NCBI RefSeq assembly: GCF_030272615.1 | Contig: NC_081415.1 | Span: forward strand, 187,862,270-187,926,269 | DNA length: 64,000 bases | Direction: 5' to 3' | Origin: Cryptomeria japonica | Taxonomy: Eukaryota; Streptophyta; Pinopsida; Cupressales; Cupressaceae | Part shown: piece by piece, positions 25,467-36,490 of the stretch | How the letters are laid out: every line of letters begins with the position of its first letter | Position numbering within the stretch: position 1 is the stretch's first letter | Translations under genes and position numbers: made by a program | Notes under the pieces: generated by a model | Seen by the model: only the letters and a program-made list of their open reading frames with translations | Told to the model about the DNA's origin: nothing | Databases searched by the model: none

Positions 25467-27127
25467 TGTGTAGGGAAAAAAAGCGAGACTAGGCTAACAT
25501 GCCCTAATCCTACCTTTTGACACACATTGTGGAATACGAAAGAGCCTAGAGGTATCACACATTTGGCTACTTCTTTTTGTGGAAGAGAGAGCCACGGGCT
25601 ACCTATTAGGGTTTCTATTCCTTTGTTGTAATTGAAAGATAAAATGATGCAAGTTCAATTCCTAACCCCAAAGTGCAAGTATGAACTAATAACAAGATTG
25701 TAGAATTGAGATTAAACAATGGAAAGCTATAAACACAAGGACAAGACAAGAATGTAGATGCATACCCGGAGTTAAAATCTAAGTGAAAATGTTCGGGATG
25801 GGGGCGCAGGTGCCACTGTCCTGAAACTGCTCCTGAAACTACTATTTTGCAACCTGAAAAGCTGTCGAAAAATGTTGAGACTTACTGTCTAACTGAGGAA
25901 CCAGGGCGCCTAGCGCCACTATCCCAGGGACCAGGGCACCCAGCACCCCTGTCCTCGCAGGACCAGGGTGCCCCACGCCCCTGTCCTAGTCTTTTGCCCT
26001 GAAATTTGGTGTGTAGCTCAGTTTCTGTCTGCTTCTGCCGGATCTGCAACTTGCGGCGTCGTCCGAATCTTGAAATCTGCACTTATATCTGAAAAGGTAT
26101 GGTGGGCGGCTATATAGGGTTTTGCCTTAGTCAAACCCCCGCTTTGGTGATTTCCACCTCCATGAATAGCCAAGTTGTATTGTAAAAGTAGTGTGTGTGC
26201 AGACCTTGTGTGTGTGCAAGATCCTAAAATGCAAGTAAGCAAACTAGAGCAACCTAGAAAGTAAACCCTAATTGCTTGTAAATGATAATGTAAATGCTCC
26301 AAACCAAGATGCAAAGTGATCTAAAGCATGAATACAAATGATATAATGAGGCTTATGCAAAGACATGAAAACAACATGAAATCATACCCAACCCCAAGGG
26401 TGGGGTACAAGCCAATCTTCAGTCGGTGATCCCTTATTACTCTTCAACGCCTTCAAAGCCCTAAATGGATGAATGAAATTGATGAATGCTGGATGGATGG
26501 ATGTTGAATGTTATTGAAGTCTTCAAAGATCTTCTCTTTCACTGCATAGAAGGTCCTTGAAACCAAAATTTTGATCCTTTCAAATGAAGAAAGAGAGTTC
26601 TTATATATGAAACCCTAGGTCTTAATTTCAACTTTTGGCCGACCTAGAGATTGAATCTCCCGCTAATTTCTTGGGGTTAAGCTTTATTTTATGATTGGAT
26701 CACCTTCCTAAAATTTTGGGAAAAATGTCTGGAACCGTGTGCACTTTGGGCACCATGGTCCCGACAACTTATCACCAAATTTTTAGGGCCATCGGATATG
26801 ATGATTTTAGAGAGAATCCCGAAGTTACAAGTGATTTCGAGATGTTTTGACCCCCGAAATCAAGCCCCCAAGTTCAAAATAGGACCTAATTAGGGTTTTT
26901 GATTAAATGATGTATTGGAGGAATAAAATGAAAAGGGCACACTTTAATGAAAGGGCCCAACTTTATGATGTGGAAGATGATGAAATAGAACCTTAGACCT
27001 AATTAATTTAATTAATTAAGTGCTAAAGGGAAAATGCGATGCAAAGTGCAAGATGCGCCAAGGTGGGAGCTAAATCGAGTGTGAAATTGTACCCCTTTAG
27101 CAAGTGCATACAATTTTTGACGCTACA
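25467..27127 (-). repeat. 3' LTR of gypsy D
   Basis: Pairs with 36491-38149, with scattered differences that are mostly C/T and G/A. It contains a repeated 'ggaccagggtgcc' motif (about 25900-25990). Confidence 0.93.
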
Positions 27128-27141
27128 TTTAGCCCCCACTT
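27128..27141 (-). other. Polypurine tract of gypsy D
   Basis: The plus strand reads tttagcccccactt. Its complement is a purine run directly next to the 3' LTR. Confidence 0.8.
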
Positions 27142-27742
27142 TAGCAGTCATATGAGTACTATGTGCATATGCAAGCTAAAGTACAGGAAAGTAAACATTA
27201 TTTGAAAAAGGATATATCCATAAGTCTATCGAACGAAGCCCCTAGCGATATCTGCAGTACACAGTTAGGAACCGCACCCTACAAAACACACGTTAGATCA
27301 CAAAATCACCTAATGCTTACTAAGGAAGGTGATGAAATTTGTGAGTAGCTATATGCCCCCCCTGTTTCGGCTTTCTTATTAGGGAGGTAAAACAGGATAG
27401 CATGTTTACTTATGACAAATTGTGTGAGAGATTATTGATGAGAGATGTTCACTGAAGAGGCTTCGTCAAAGCACGTTTTGGAACATCCCGGGAGTAAGGG
27501 AACGAAAATACAATTCCTACACAACAAACAGTTCAAAAATTGCATCTCCCAAACGCAAGTTATGATGAAATGAATGATAGAGGAAAATTAGGGTTTTGAA
27601 ATTAAAGGTAAAGGAATGAAAATATATACCTTGAAAGTGACTATTGCATTTGTCACTTTGTTGATTTCTAAGTATTGTTCATTGCAGTGAAGCCCACATA
27701 GCTATCATCATGCCTTCACGATGACTGGAGCGTCCCACGAGG
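27142..27742. other. Spacer between gypsy D 3' LTR and PMD gene
   Basis: About 600 bases without a supportable gene. As the upstream region of the plus-strand PMD gene it could hold its promoter. I see no clear TATA box that I would assign. Confidence 0.45.
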
Positions 27743-30147
27743 ATGGAGATCATGCGACAGGCCGTGATCGGTGATGAGCCACTAGACGAGGTGAGTTGAC
27801 TGAACTTTGACTTTGACTTTCTGCATTTCTATTGACTTTGAGTTTTTGTGATCGAATGCGGGCCCTAGAATCTGACCTTGGGTCCCATCCAGGACGCCAT
27901 GGTCCTATCAGGGCACCATGGTTCCTGTGGGGTGCCATGGTCCTCTCAAGGTGCCATGGTCCTTGAAGGTCGCCATGGTCCCAATCAGGACTTGGCAAGG
28001 GGTGACAGTTTTCGTTTTTCGCGTAGATGATTTTGATGATTGAGTACTAATTTCACTTATGTTTTTGCATTGCAGGGTCTCCCATACATGAGAAAGCACA
28101 CTGCGGGGCAGATTCTTTGCAGTCTGCGAGATCAGATTCCCCAGCTGACTCAGGCAGAGAGGGATATGTTATCAATAGTTGGTTTATGGTATGCGATCCT
28201 CATGCCGGCCATTCGATTCCATCCTGCGATGTTGATGGCACTTATGGAGCGATGGGATCCTGACACATGTACATTCCATCTCCCAGTAGGAGAGATGATG
28301 GTTACACTTAAGGATGTGTACCACATACTTCGCCTACCTATCAGAGGAGCCACTGTGACATACGCGACCGATCGGTCAGTGGAGGACTATCAGAGGGAGA
28401 AAATATACTGCATAGGGAGAGTCATGTCGAGTGAGACTAGAGGTCGCATCATGATCAGTTGGCTCTTACATCCTACAGGAGAGGTGCCCCTTGTGAGATG
28501 TCTTATGATTGCCATCATTGCACTAGCCGTCTGCCCTAATGGGTGAGGTACGCACATGCATGGGGGTCTCACATGGTGCATCAGGGCTATGGAGAGACAT
28601 AGGAGAGTATATGCTTGGGGTCAAAGTATGCTTGCACATCTCTATCATGACCTCGAGGAGTATGTGTTTGGATAGTGTTGTAGCTTGATGACATGCACAC
28701 TTCTGCAGGTGTGGATATTTGAGCACTTTACATGCACCAGGCCTGTCGGCTATCCGATGAGTGCTGCTAGCGAGCGACCTAGGGTGTTTGCCTATCCACT
28801 TACTGGCGAGTGGAGATTTGGGGATCTACTATATTGGAGAGTGACATTCGATAGATTGACAGCTAAGGTGATAGTATGGAGACCATATCTACGGATGCAC
28901 AGATGGGATGAAATGGAGAGGCAGCTAGCATGCTTACAGAAGAACTGCCTACTGAGAGGATGATACTCACATATCATAGTCCCATTCTACTTTGACCGAG
29001 TACGGAGGTAGTTTGGGCTAGAGCAGTGTGTTCCAGCTGATGTACCTATCTATACTCAACATTCGTGAGTCCTTCCTAGACCCAGAGTACTAGCGAGACC
29101 TACGATAGATGATATCGAGACTACAGATATAGAGGGGTCTGATCAAGATGTGGTCACTGATTACTCCATAGATCCCGGAGCACAGCGCAAGTATCTCTCA
29201 TGGTTTGTGAGGACATACCCAGGGCCTATCTTTCCACCAGATTACCCGATAGGCCATCCAGGTCCATGGAGACATGGAGACCAAGATGAGGATCAGGGAT
29301 CTAGATCGGAGGAGGCAAGAGATCCTGATCCACCCATAGGAGATCAGCCTAGTGCTGAGGAGGAGGAGGAAGGAGAGGAGGATGACACAGACAGAGATGA
29401 TGATGAGGAGAACGAGGATGCAGGTGAGGATGTAGATGAGGATGAGGATGATAGAGATGATGAGGATGAGTCAGATGCAGCTCCCCACCATTCAAGAGAT
29501 GATACCATAGCCTTGGATCCTCCTCTTATTCCCCAAAAGGGGGAACACGAGGTGATACGGAGACCTGTACCCATCATGCACAGATCATTTGAGCGTCGGG
29601 AGCCTAGTAGTTCCCATTCACAGATGCTACCATATAAAGATGCCTACTGGCACGAGGGAGATCCAGGTATAGTAGGTTTATATTGATTGATTAATGTTTT
29701 GATGATATAGAATGGTACTAATACAAAATCTGTTCTACTACTATAGCTAATGTGCAGGAGTGGTGTTCCTTGATCCAGCAAGCAGTGACAGATATTCCCA
29801 TGATGGCACAGATCCCTAGTTCCTCACAGGTTGCTTATAGGCCTCAGGGGAACGCGGGTCGGCATGAGGACTTGTTTTCCCCATTTTGAGTATAGGTGGA
29901 AATATGGAGGGAGAGAGAGAGAGTTCTATCAAAGAACCTTCAACAGACACAGCATGACCTAGTAGCAGCTCAGGCCGAGGCTACCTCGTATCGCGCAATC
30001 CTTATGGATAGGGATCGTAGGAGTTCCTCTCAGAGTCATTCACGGTCTATATCACACTATACACCTATGGGTCCACCTTCACGGCCGGATCAAGAGGGAG
30101 CGTCTAGTCGTCACTCTCCAGCCACTAGCCCTAGGGATGGGAGATGA
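27743..30147 (+). pseudogene. Plant mobile domain (PMD, aminotransferase-like) gene carried antisense by gypsy D
   Basis: Gene model: exon 1 27743-27790 (ATG first after an in-frame stop), intron 27791-28075 (gtgagt...ttgcattgcag), exon 2 28076-29666, intron 29667-29746 (gtatag...ctatag), exon 3 29747-30147. The exons total 2040 nt and join in phase as 680 codons. Residues ~74-90 (ERWDPDTCTFHLPVGEM), then TLKDVYHILRLPI, EHFTCTRPVG and FGLEQCVP match the plant mobile domain pattern. Residues ~440-490 are Asp/Glu-rich. Residues ~597-630 look like a coiled coil, followed by an Arg/Ser stretch. Seven in-frame TGA/TAG codons (28544, 28673, 28961, 29009, 29066, and two at about 29887-29895) disable it. 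PMD proteins such as MAIN/MAIL1 act in the nucleus in gene and transposon silencing; the role of this copy is unknown. Confidence 0.86.
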
Positions 30148-30760
30148 TCTCATGATGTAGGATAGGTCACATTTTGGATGAATGAAAACATGATCCACAT
30201 ATATATATCTATATATATATATATATATGTGCATGCTTCTCTTTGTCTCAAACGTGTTATCTTTAATGCCTAAAACAATGTATATTTTGATTAAAGTTAA
30301 TACATTTGGTAGATGTACATGTATGTTCTGAATTTAATTTCCATGTGATTGATTTCTCAATGCTCCATGATTAAATTGATACATGTGTGACTTAATTAAA
30401 ATAAAATATTTAATCAAGTACTACATTGATGATAGAGAAGAAATATGTGTTAAGCCTAAGAATCATATAACTAATGTGATTTAATTTTAAACTTAAACAC
30501 AACATGATACGATTCTACTTAACACATAAAGCCATTGTATAATATGCCAGCATAATGGAAATGTAAATCTTTTGCAATTTACACAAATGAATTCAAAACA
30601 AACTATAAAGTAAAGAAACACGCTTGTCAAGAACAAAGCAATATAGATTAAACACAATATCATTTAATTCTATTTGCTCTAAACAAGATATGCTAACATA
30701 TTACCCAATTTTGAAGAACTGAAAAGAAGATAGATGAAATGAAAGATAAGGAATGAGGAA
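30148..30760. other. Spacer between PMD gene and gypsy D integrase, with TA repeat
   Basis: The 3' ends of the convergent PMD gene (plus) and pol (minus) face each other here. A TA-rich simple repeat lies at about 30199-30229, just past the PMD stop. No gene is seen. Confidence 0.55.
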
Positions 30761-33619
30761 TTAAGCATAGCATCTACGCAAGTGCATAGCATTTATAGGT
30801 TCTTTAAGAGGCATACCGTCTACATCCGCTATTTTGTAAGCACCTGATCCATAATCTTCAATAACAATATACGGTCCAAGCCAATTAGGACTAAATTTTC
30901 CCTTTTCTTCAGGTAAGGTATTCACATTGCGCTGATTCTCATAGAGAACTAAGTCACCTACTGAGAAGGAACATTGAATAACCTTATCATTATAGCTTCG
31001 TTGTAGAGTTTTGTGATACGCTTGAATATGCTCAAGAGCATTTATACGCTATTCATCAAGCATCTCAAGCTGTTGAAGTCTTTGTTCTCTATAAGAGTCA
31101 TCATCTACTATACCTTTGAGAGAAACTCTAAGTGATGGAATCTCTAACTCTAAAGGCATAATAGCATCAACACCATAAACAAGATTATAAGGGGTAGTTC
31201 CTGTAGCAATTCGTACACTCATTTGGTAGGCCCAAAGAGCATAGATTAGCTGAGTACTCCAATCCTTACCATTCTTATTCACAGTTTTGCGAAGAATTTG
31301 TTCAATTATCTTATTGGATGATTCGGCTTGACCATTTGATTGAGGATAGTATGGTGTAGAAAATCGATGTTTGATATGATATTTCTCAAGCAATTTCTTC
31401 ACATCCTTGTTCTTAAATGATGTCCCATTATCTAAGATTATATTGGAAGGTATCTCGAATCGAGAAATAGTGTTTTCTAGAAGAAATTGACAAATCACTT
31501 CAGCAGTAGTAGAGCAAAGAGGAACAGCTTCTACCCACTTTGTAAAGTAATCTGTTGTGGTTATAATGAAAGTGTGTCCTTGAGATGAAGGAGGACAGAC
31601 TTTACCGATGAGATCCAACCCCCATGCAGAGAAAGGCCAAGAAGCTACATGAGAACGAAGTTCTTGGGCAGGAGCATGAATCAGATTATTGTGTTGTTGA
31701 CATTGATGACATTTCTTAACAAATGAAAAAGAATCCTCCTGCATAGTTTGCCAATAGTATCCCATACGAAGCAATCTTTGAACCAAGGATTTGCCTCCAA
31801 AATGCCCCCCACAGGCACCTGAATGTGCCTCTTCAAGAGCAATAGGGATTTCCGATTTGTTAAGACAGCAAAGGAGAAGACCGTTATAACCCCTTCGGTA
31901 AAGAACATTAGAAAGAATGATATATCTAGCAGATAGCTTGCGGATTCTAGCCCTAGTGTTCCTATTGGCAGAATCAGGAAAGGTACCATCGGTCAAGTAT
32001 CTTACGATATGTGAATACCATTCATCTGAGTCTATAAAGTCACAACATGTCACCAAGCTAGAATCATCTACAATAGCTGGAGAAATAAGGTTGTGAATAA
32101 CAAATTTAAGATCAACCACAGGGTCCTCTAAAGATACAAGAGAAGCCACACATGCCATTGCATCCGCATGTCGATTATCTTTTCGAGGAACAGGTTCCAT
32201 GGTATAAGAATCAAATTTTTGTAACAAAGAGATAGCAAGGTCTTTATATTGTGATAGTTTGTCTTGTTTTGCTTGATACAGTCCTGTTACTTGTCTTATA
32301 ATCAATTGTGAATCTCCATAAATATGTATGTGCTTTACATTCAAAGCCAAGGCTGCCTTTATTCCTGCTATAAGAGCCTCATACCCAGCAATGTTATTGG
32401 TACATAGGAAATTGAGACGATAAGATAAAGGAATGGATTTCTTTGTAGGAGAAATTAGAACAACACCTGCCCCCGATCCTGTACGACACTTAGAGCCATC
32501 AAAGTATAACTCCCAAGTTTCATCTTTCTCTATACAAAGAATGAAGTCATCAGGAAAAGACTCAGGGTTAGGGAAGGAGAAAGGTGAAGGGGCCTCAACT
32601 AAGTGATCAGTCAACGCTTGCCCTTTAATTTCTCTTTGTGAAACAAATTTAAGGTCAAATTCAGTTAACATCATAACCCACTTAGCTAGGCGTCCTGATA
32701 AATTAGTTTTAGAGAAAAGATACTTCAAAGGATCAAACTTTACCATGACGTGGACTTCTGAATTTAAAAGATAATGTCTCAATTTCTGAGTCACAAACAC
32801 CAAGGCCAAGCATTGTCTTTCTATCGCAAAATATCGGGTCTCATAATCGAGTAAGGTATGACTTATATAATAAACCGGACATTCCTTACCATCTTTATCA
32901 TGTTGTGCCAATAATGTTGCGAGAGCATGAGAGGAAGCAGCTATATAAAGAAGAAAGGGTTTAGAAGGTTCGATAGGTTGAAGGATAGGAGGATTAGCCA
33001 AATATACTTTTAAATCTTCAAATGCTTGTTGACAATCTTCGTTCCATTGAAAAGTGATATTTTTTTTTAGAAGTTGAGTAAAAGGAAAAGTATGATCTGC
33101 AAGTTGAGATACGAACCTACGAATAGCTTGAATCTTTCCTTGTAAGCTTTTGAGTTGAGACACATTTTTAAGAGGTGGCATGTTGACAATAGCATCTATT
33201 TTCTTAATGTCCACCTCAATCCCACGGTGCGAAACTATGAATCCTAATAGTTTTCCACTATCCACACCAAAAACACATTTTCGGGGATTCAAGCACATGT
33301 GATATTTATGAATTCTTTCAAAGATTTGACGAAGGATCTTAATATGATCTATACGAAGAATGGATTTGGCTAAAATATCATCAACATAATCTTCTAAAAT
33401 CTTATGCATATAATCATGAAAGATAAGGGTCATCGCTCGTTGATAAGTTGCGCCGGCGTTTTTAAGTCCAAAAGGCATCATCACCCAACAAAATGTACCC
33501 CAAGGAGTGGTGAAAGCAGTTTTGAATTGATCTTGAGGATTAATGAAAATTTGATTGTATCCTGAAAAACCATCCATGAAGGATAACAAAGCATGTCCTG
33601 CTGTAGAATCAACTATCAT
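30761..33619 (-). pseudogene. Gypsy D pol: RT, dual RNase H and integrase (nearly intact)
   Basis: The long minus frame from 33619 (856 codons to 31049) reads on after one TAG at about 31046 to a TAA at 30761. Domains in order: RT with FMDGFSGYNQI, MPFGLKNAGATYQRAM and catalytic YVDD (residues 78-81); RNase H with YFAIERQCLALVF; second RNase H with LYFDGSKCRTGSGAG, CTNNIAGYEAL and YGDSQLII; integrase zinc finger (HSGACGGH...CHQC). The integrase core keeps all three acidic positions (WGLDLIGK, ILDNGTSFKN, NGQAESSNK). The C-terminal domain has KGKFSPNWLGPYIV. It is joined by a single frameshift to the upstream frame at about 33617. Few lesions suggest a relatively recent insertion. Confidence 0.92.
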
Positions 33620-35065
33620 GTCAAGTTTGGGAGAGGGAAATCATCTTTTAAAGAAGCCTTATTTAAATCTCGAAAGTTGGTACACATTCTTATTTTATTA
33701 TTTGATTTAGCCACAGCGACAATATTTGAAATCCATGGGGAATAATCAATAGGGCGAATAAATCCAACCTCCAATAATTTTTCAATCTCAACCTTAACAA
33801 GTAGAGCTACCTTAGGATTCATTTTTTGAATATTTTGTTTCACAGGCTTAGCATCAGGAACTAAGACAATATTATGAGTAACAATCTTAGGATCTATACC
33901 AAGCATGTCAGAGTATGTCCAAGCAAAGATCTCAGGGAATTCATGCAATAAATCTGCATATTGTTTTTGTTCTTCTTCATCCAAACACTTTCCAATTTTA
34001 ATAACTTTTTCTTCATTGCAAGGATCCATCTTAACATCAATGGTGTCACTTATGAGAAGATTACTTTGTTGAGGAATATCCTTTAACTGAGGGAATTCTT
34101 CCACAATCTCATCATTATCAATCTCTCTTCCAAAATAAGCTTCAATGTTCAAACAATAAGGAAATCCCCTATTGTGATGATAACGAGGAAGAGTTTCATA
34201 TGCTCCCAAGAACTCAGCTAAAGCATCATCAGTAGGAAAGACATCCAAAACATAGGCACACGAAGGATCCCCATCAATATACTTAGGGTGTCTCATTGGT
34301 AGAGACGTAGAAATAACATTAACACTAATACATGGTCTCTTAGAAGCTTTAGTGCGCTTGTAGGGATTATAACCAAGTCCAAAGGTCTCATCATAAATAT
34401 TATTCCCTAGAGGAACCTTTATCCCTTGTTCGTGAGCACCACAACCATTTCCATTATACCCATACTTAGCTAAAATATGAAAACCACGACCATAACGATT
34501 AGCCATTTTAGAAAGAGAAGGTAGTTTTTCATAAGACAAAGAATCAAATTCTTCAGAATTAGAGGTGTGAGGAGAAGAAGTTTGAGAAGAGGCCACAAAA
34601 TTATTGTTCATAGGTTCAGGTAAGGTTGATTGATCTTTAGTTTCTTCCTTCTTTTTAACTTTAAGCTCTCTAGGAGGAACCCTATACTCACCTACAAAGG
34701 TGGGATCAAAGTCAAGAGATCCCCAATCGTCTTCTGCGAGAACCTTCTCAGGATCAAAAGCCTTTTCATGTGTAGATTCAAGTTGAGAAGAATCGTCTTC
34801 AAGAACTTCGGACTCATCCAAAGAATTTTGATTATCAGAGGGTGATGATTCATTCATAGGTATCTTGTTTAAAGAGTCATCACTAGAAGAGGAAGGTTTA
34901 GAAGAACTCCCTTTGGAAGTAGATGTTTGCAAACAAGCTTGAAAATTAGTATCACCTATCAAGGTATATGTCTTATTGTTATAAATAAATTTAACTTGTC
35001 TATGCAATGTAGAGGGGACAGCTTGCATACTGTGAATCCAAGGTCTCCCTAATAACAAGTTGTAT
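33616..35065 (-). pseudogene. Gypsy D protease end, G-patch-like linker and RT start
   Basis: The minus frame runs 35058-33616. It opens with LLGRPWIHSMQAVP, the end of the protease, followed by a Ser/Asp-rich linker. It then has a G-patch-like block MANRYGRGFHILAKYGYNG with AHEQGIKVPLG and FGLGYNPYK (about 34360-34510). The RT approach follows (FAWTYSDMLGIDP, KPVKQNIQKMNPK, GFIRPIDYSPWISNIV, MCTNFRDLNKA). Frameshifts at both ends link it to the gag/protease frame and the main pol frame. Confidence 0.85.
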
Positions 35066-36302
35066 GTCGGGTAGGAGTAGGCAAAGTAACAGGTCCCACT
35101 GTGATGGGTAAGGTGATAATACCTAATGAAGACTTAGCCACATTATCAAAGTCTCGAATGGGACGAGAGTCAGGCTCAATAAGGGATGTATCCACATTCA
35201 TCTTATGCAATAGATTAATGCTACACACATTAAGGCCAGAGCCATTATCTACCAATGTTCGTCTTATAGCAGTGTTATTTATGATAACCACAATCATCAA
35301 GGGATCATATTGATGTTGAATTTCACTAGTAGGCAATTCATCTTGAGTAAACACAATTTCAGCTTTAGGATTCATCACAGAGTTAACCAAAGACACTATA
35401 TTACTAGATGTATTAGGTGGAGGAACATTCAAATCTTTCAAGGCATCTTGTAACATTCCATGATGAGCGAAAGAAGTTTGGATCAAATCCCAAAGGGATA
35501 TCTTAGCAGGGGTAGCTTTAAGTTGTTCTATGAGATCATATTCCTTAACAATAACTTGTGAAATACGTGGAGCTTGCGGAAGAATTGGTTGAGGATTAGG
35601 AAGAGAAACTGGAGTAACAGGAGGAGGATTAGGCTGCCTATTATTTCTAGTATTATAAGTATGAGCAACCGCATGATAACTCTCTCTAGTTAATTGCTTG
35701 GCATAACTATAAGGACTTATAAGTTTTCTTCCTTGCACAGTGATGATAGGTTTATTCGGAGTAAGAAAGGAATCATGACCATACCCTCCTTGGACAGTAA
35801 GGAGAGGTGATTTAGGAACTTGAAAGGTGGGAGAAGGATAAGCACCTTGGACTTCAAAGAGAGGCTTATTATGCTCATTCCGGTTTATCATGTTAACTAA
35901 TTTAGAAGTTTTGTTCTTGTTTAAAGATTTCGATAAAGCCACAAAGTCATCAAGAGCATCATCCAACAAAGCATGATCATATCTATTAAAAGGTTTATCT
36001 TTTGATTCAAAAGGAGACATCTCTTCATAGAGGGGATCATTGAAAACAACCATGTTACTAGATTTAGTGGAAGAGATGATAGGAATGTACCCTTGAGAGG
36101 AATCATTCGACTTATCTTTCTCATCACACCGAAATGGCATAGTAACAATGTTTATGAGTTTTTGGTAAAATGAAGGTTTGGTATCTTTAGGGTTCAAAAA
36201 CTCATCTAAAGCTTCATCTAATTCATCTTGGCTATACTCATAATCAACATAATTGCATACATCATCATAAATATGAACATCTTGCAAATAAAAATCTGAC
36301 AT
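35049..36302 (-). pseudogene. Gypsy D N-terminal ORF with protease active site, no gag capsid
   Basis: A 417-codon frame begins with the ATG at 36302, about 190 bases after the PBS. The N-terminal half is acidic and unrecognised (SQDELDEALDEFLNP). The middle has repeated VQG motifs (FEVQGAYPS, LTVQGGYGH, ITVQGRKL) and a Pro-rich part. The C-terminal third holds the protease active site LVDNGSGLNV. I see neither the capsid-type gag domain nor a CCHC knuckle, both of which gypsy C has. The frame shifts at about 35050-35065 into the next one. Confidence 0.75.
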
Positions 36303-36490
36303 TTTGAAATAAAAATTGCATAAAACTTAAACACACAATGCAAAGAAACAAAGAAACACACTCTTTCTTTTTTTTTTTTTTTTTTTTAATGAAAAATGAA
36401 ACTTAAATGAAACACACTAAATCTAGATCTAGATCTAACAAATGCAATGCAAGAGAAAGCAATAATAGTTTCACGTCGGGTTCACCAAAA
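36303..36490 (-). other. Leader and primer-binding site of gypsy D
   Basis: Plus-strand ttcacgtcgggttcaccaaaa next to the LTR (36470-36490) gives the minus-strand PBS TGGTGAACCCGACGTGAA. I cannot name its tRNA with confidence. A T run of about 20 bases is at 36368-36387. Confidence 0.75.

Noticed and set aside
29344-29577. Minus-strand serine-rich protein
   Set aside because: It is the antisense of the Asp/Glu codon run in the PMD gene, with no other support.
27128-30760. Envelope-like gene in the extra 3' region of gypsy D
   Set aside because: The coding frame there is on the opposite strand and has PMD motifs, with no signal peptide or membrane segment.
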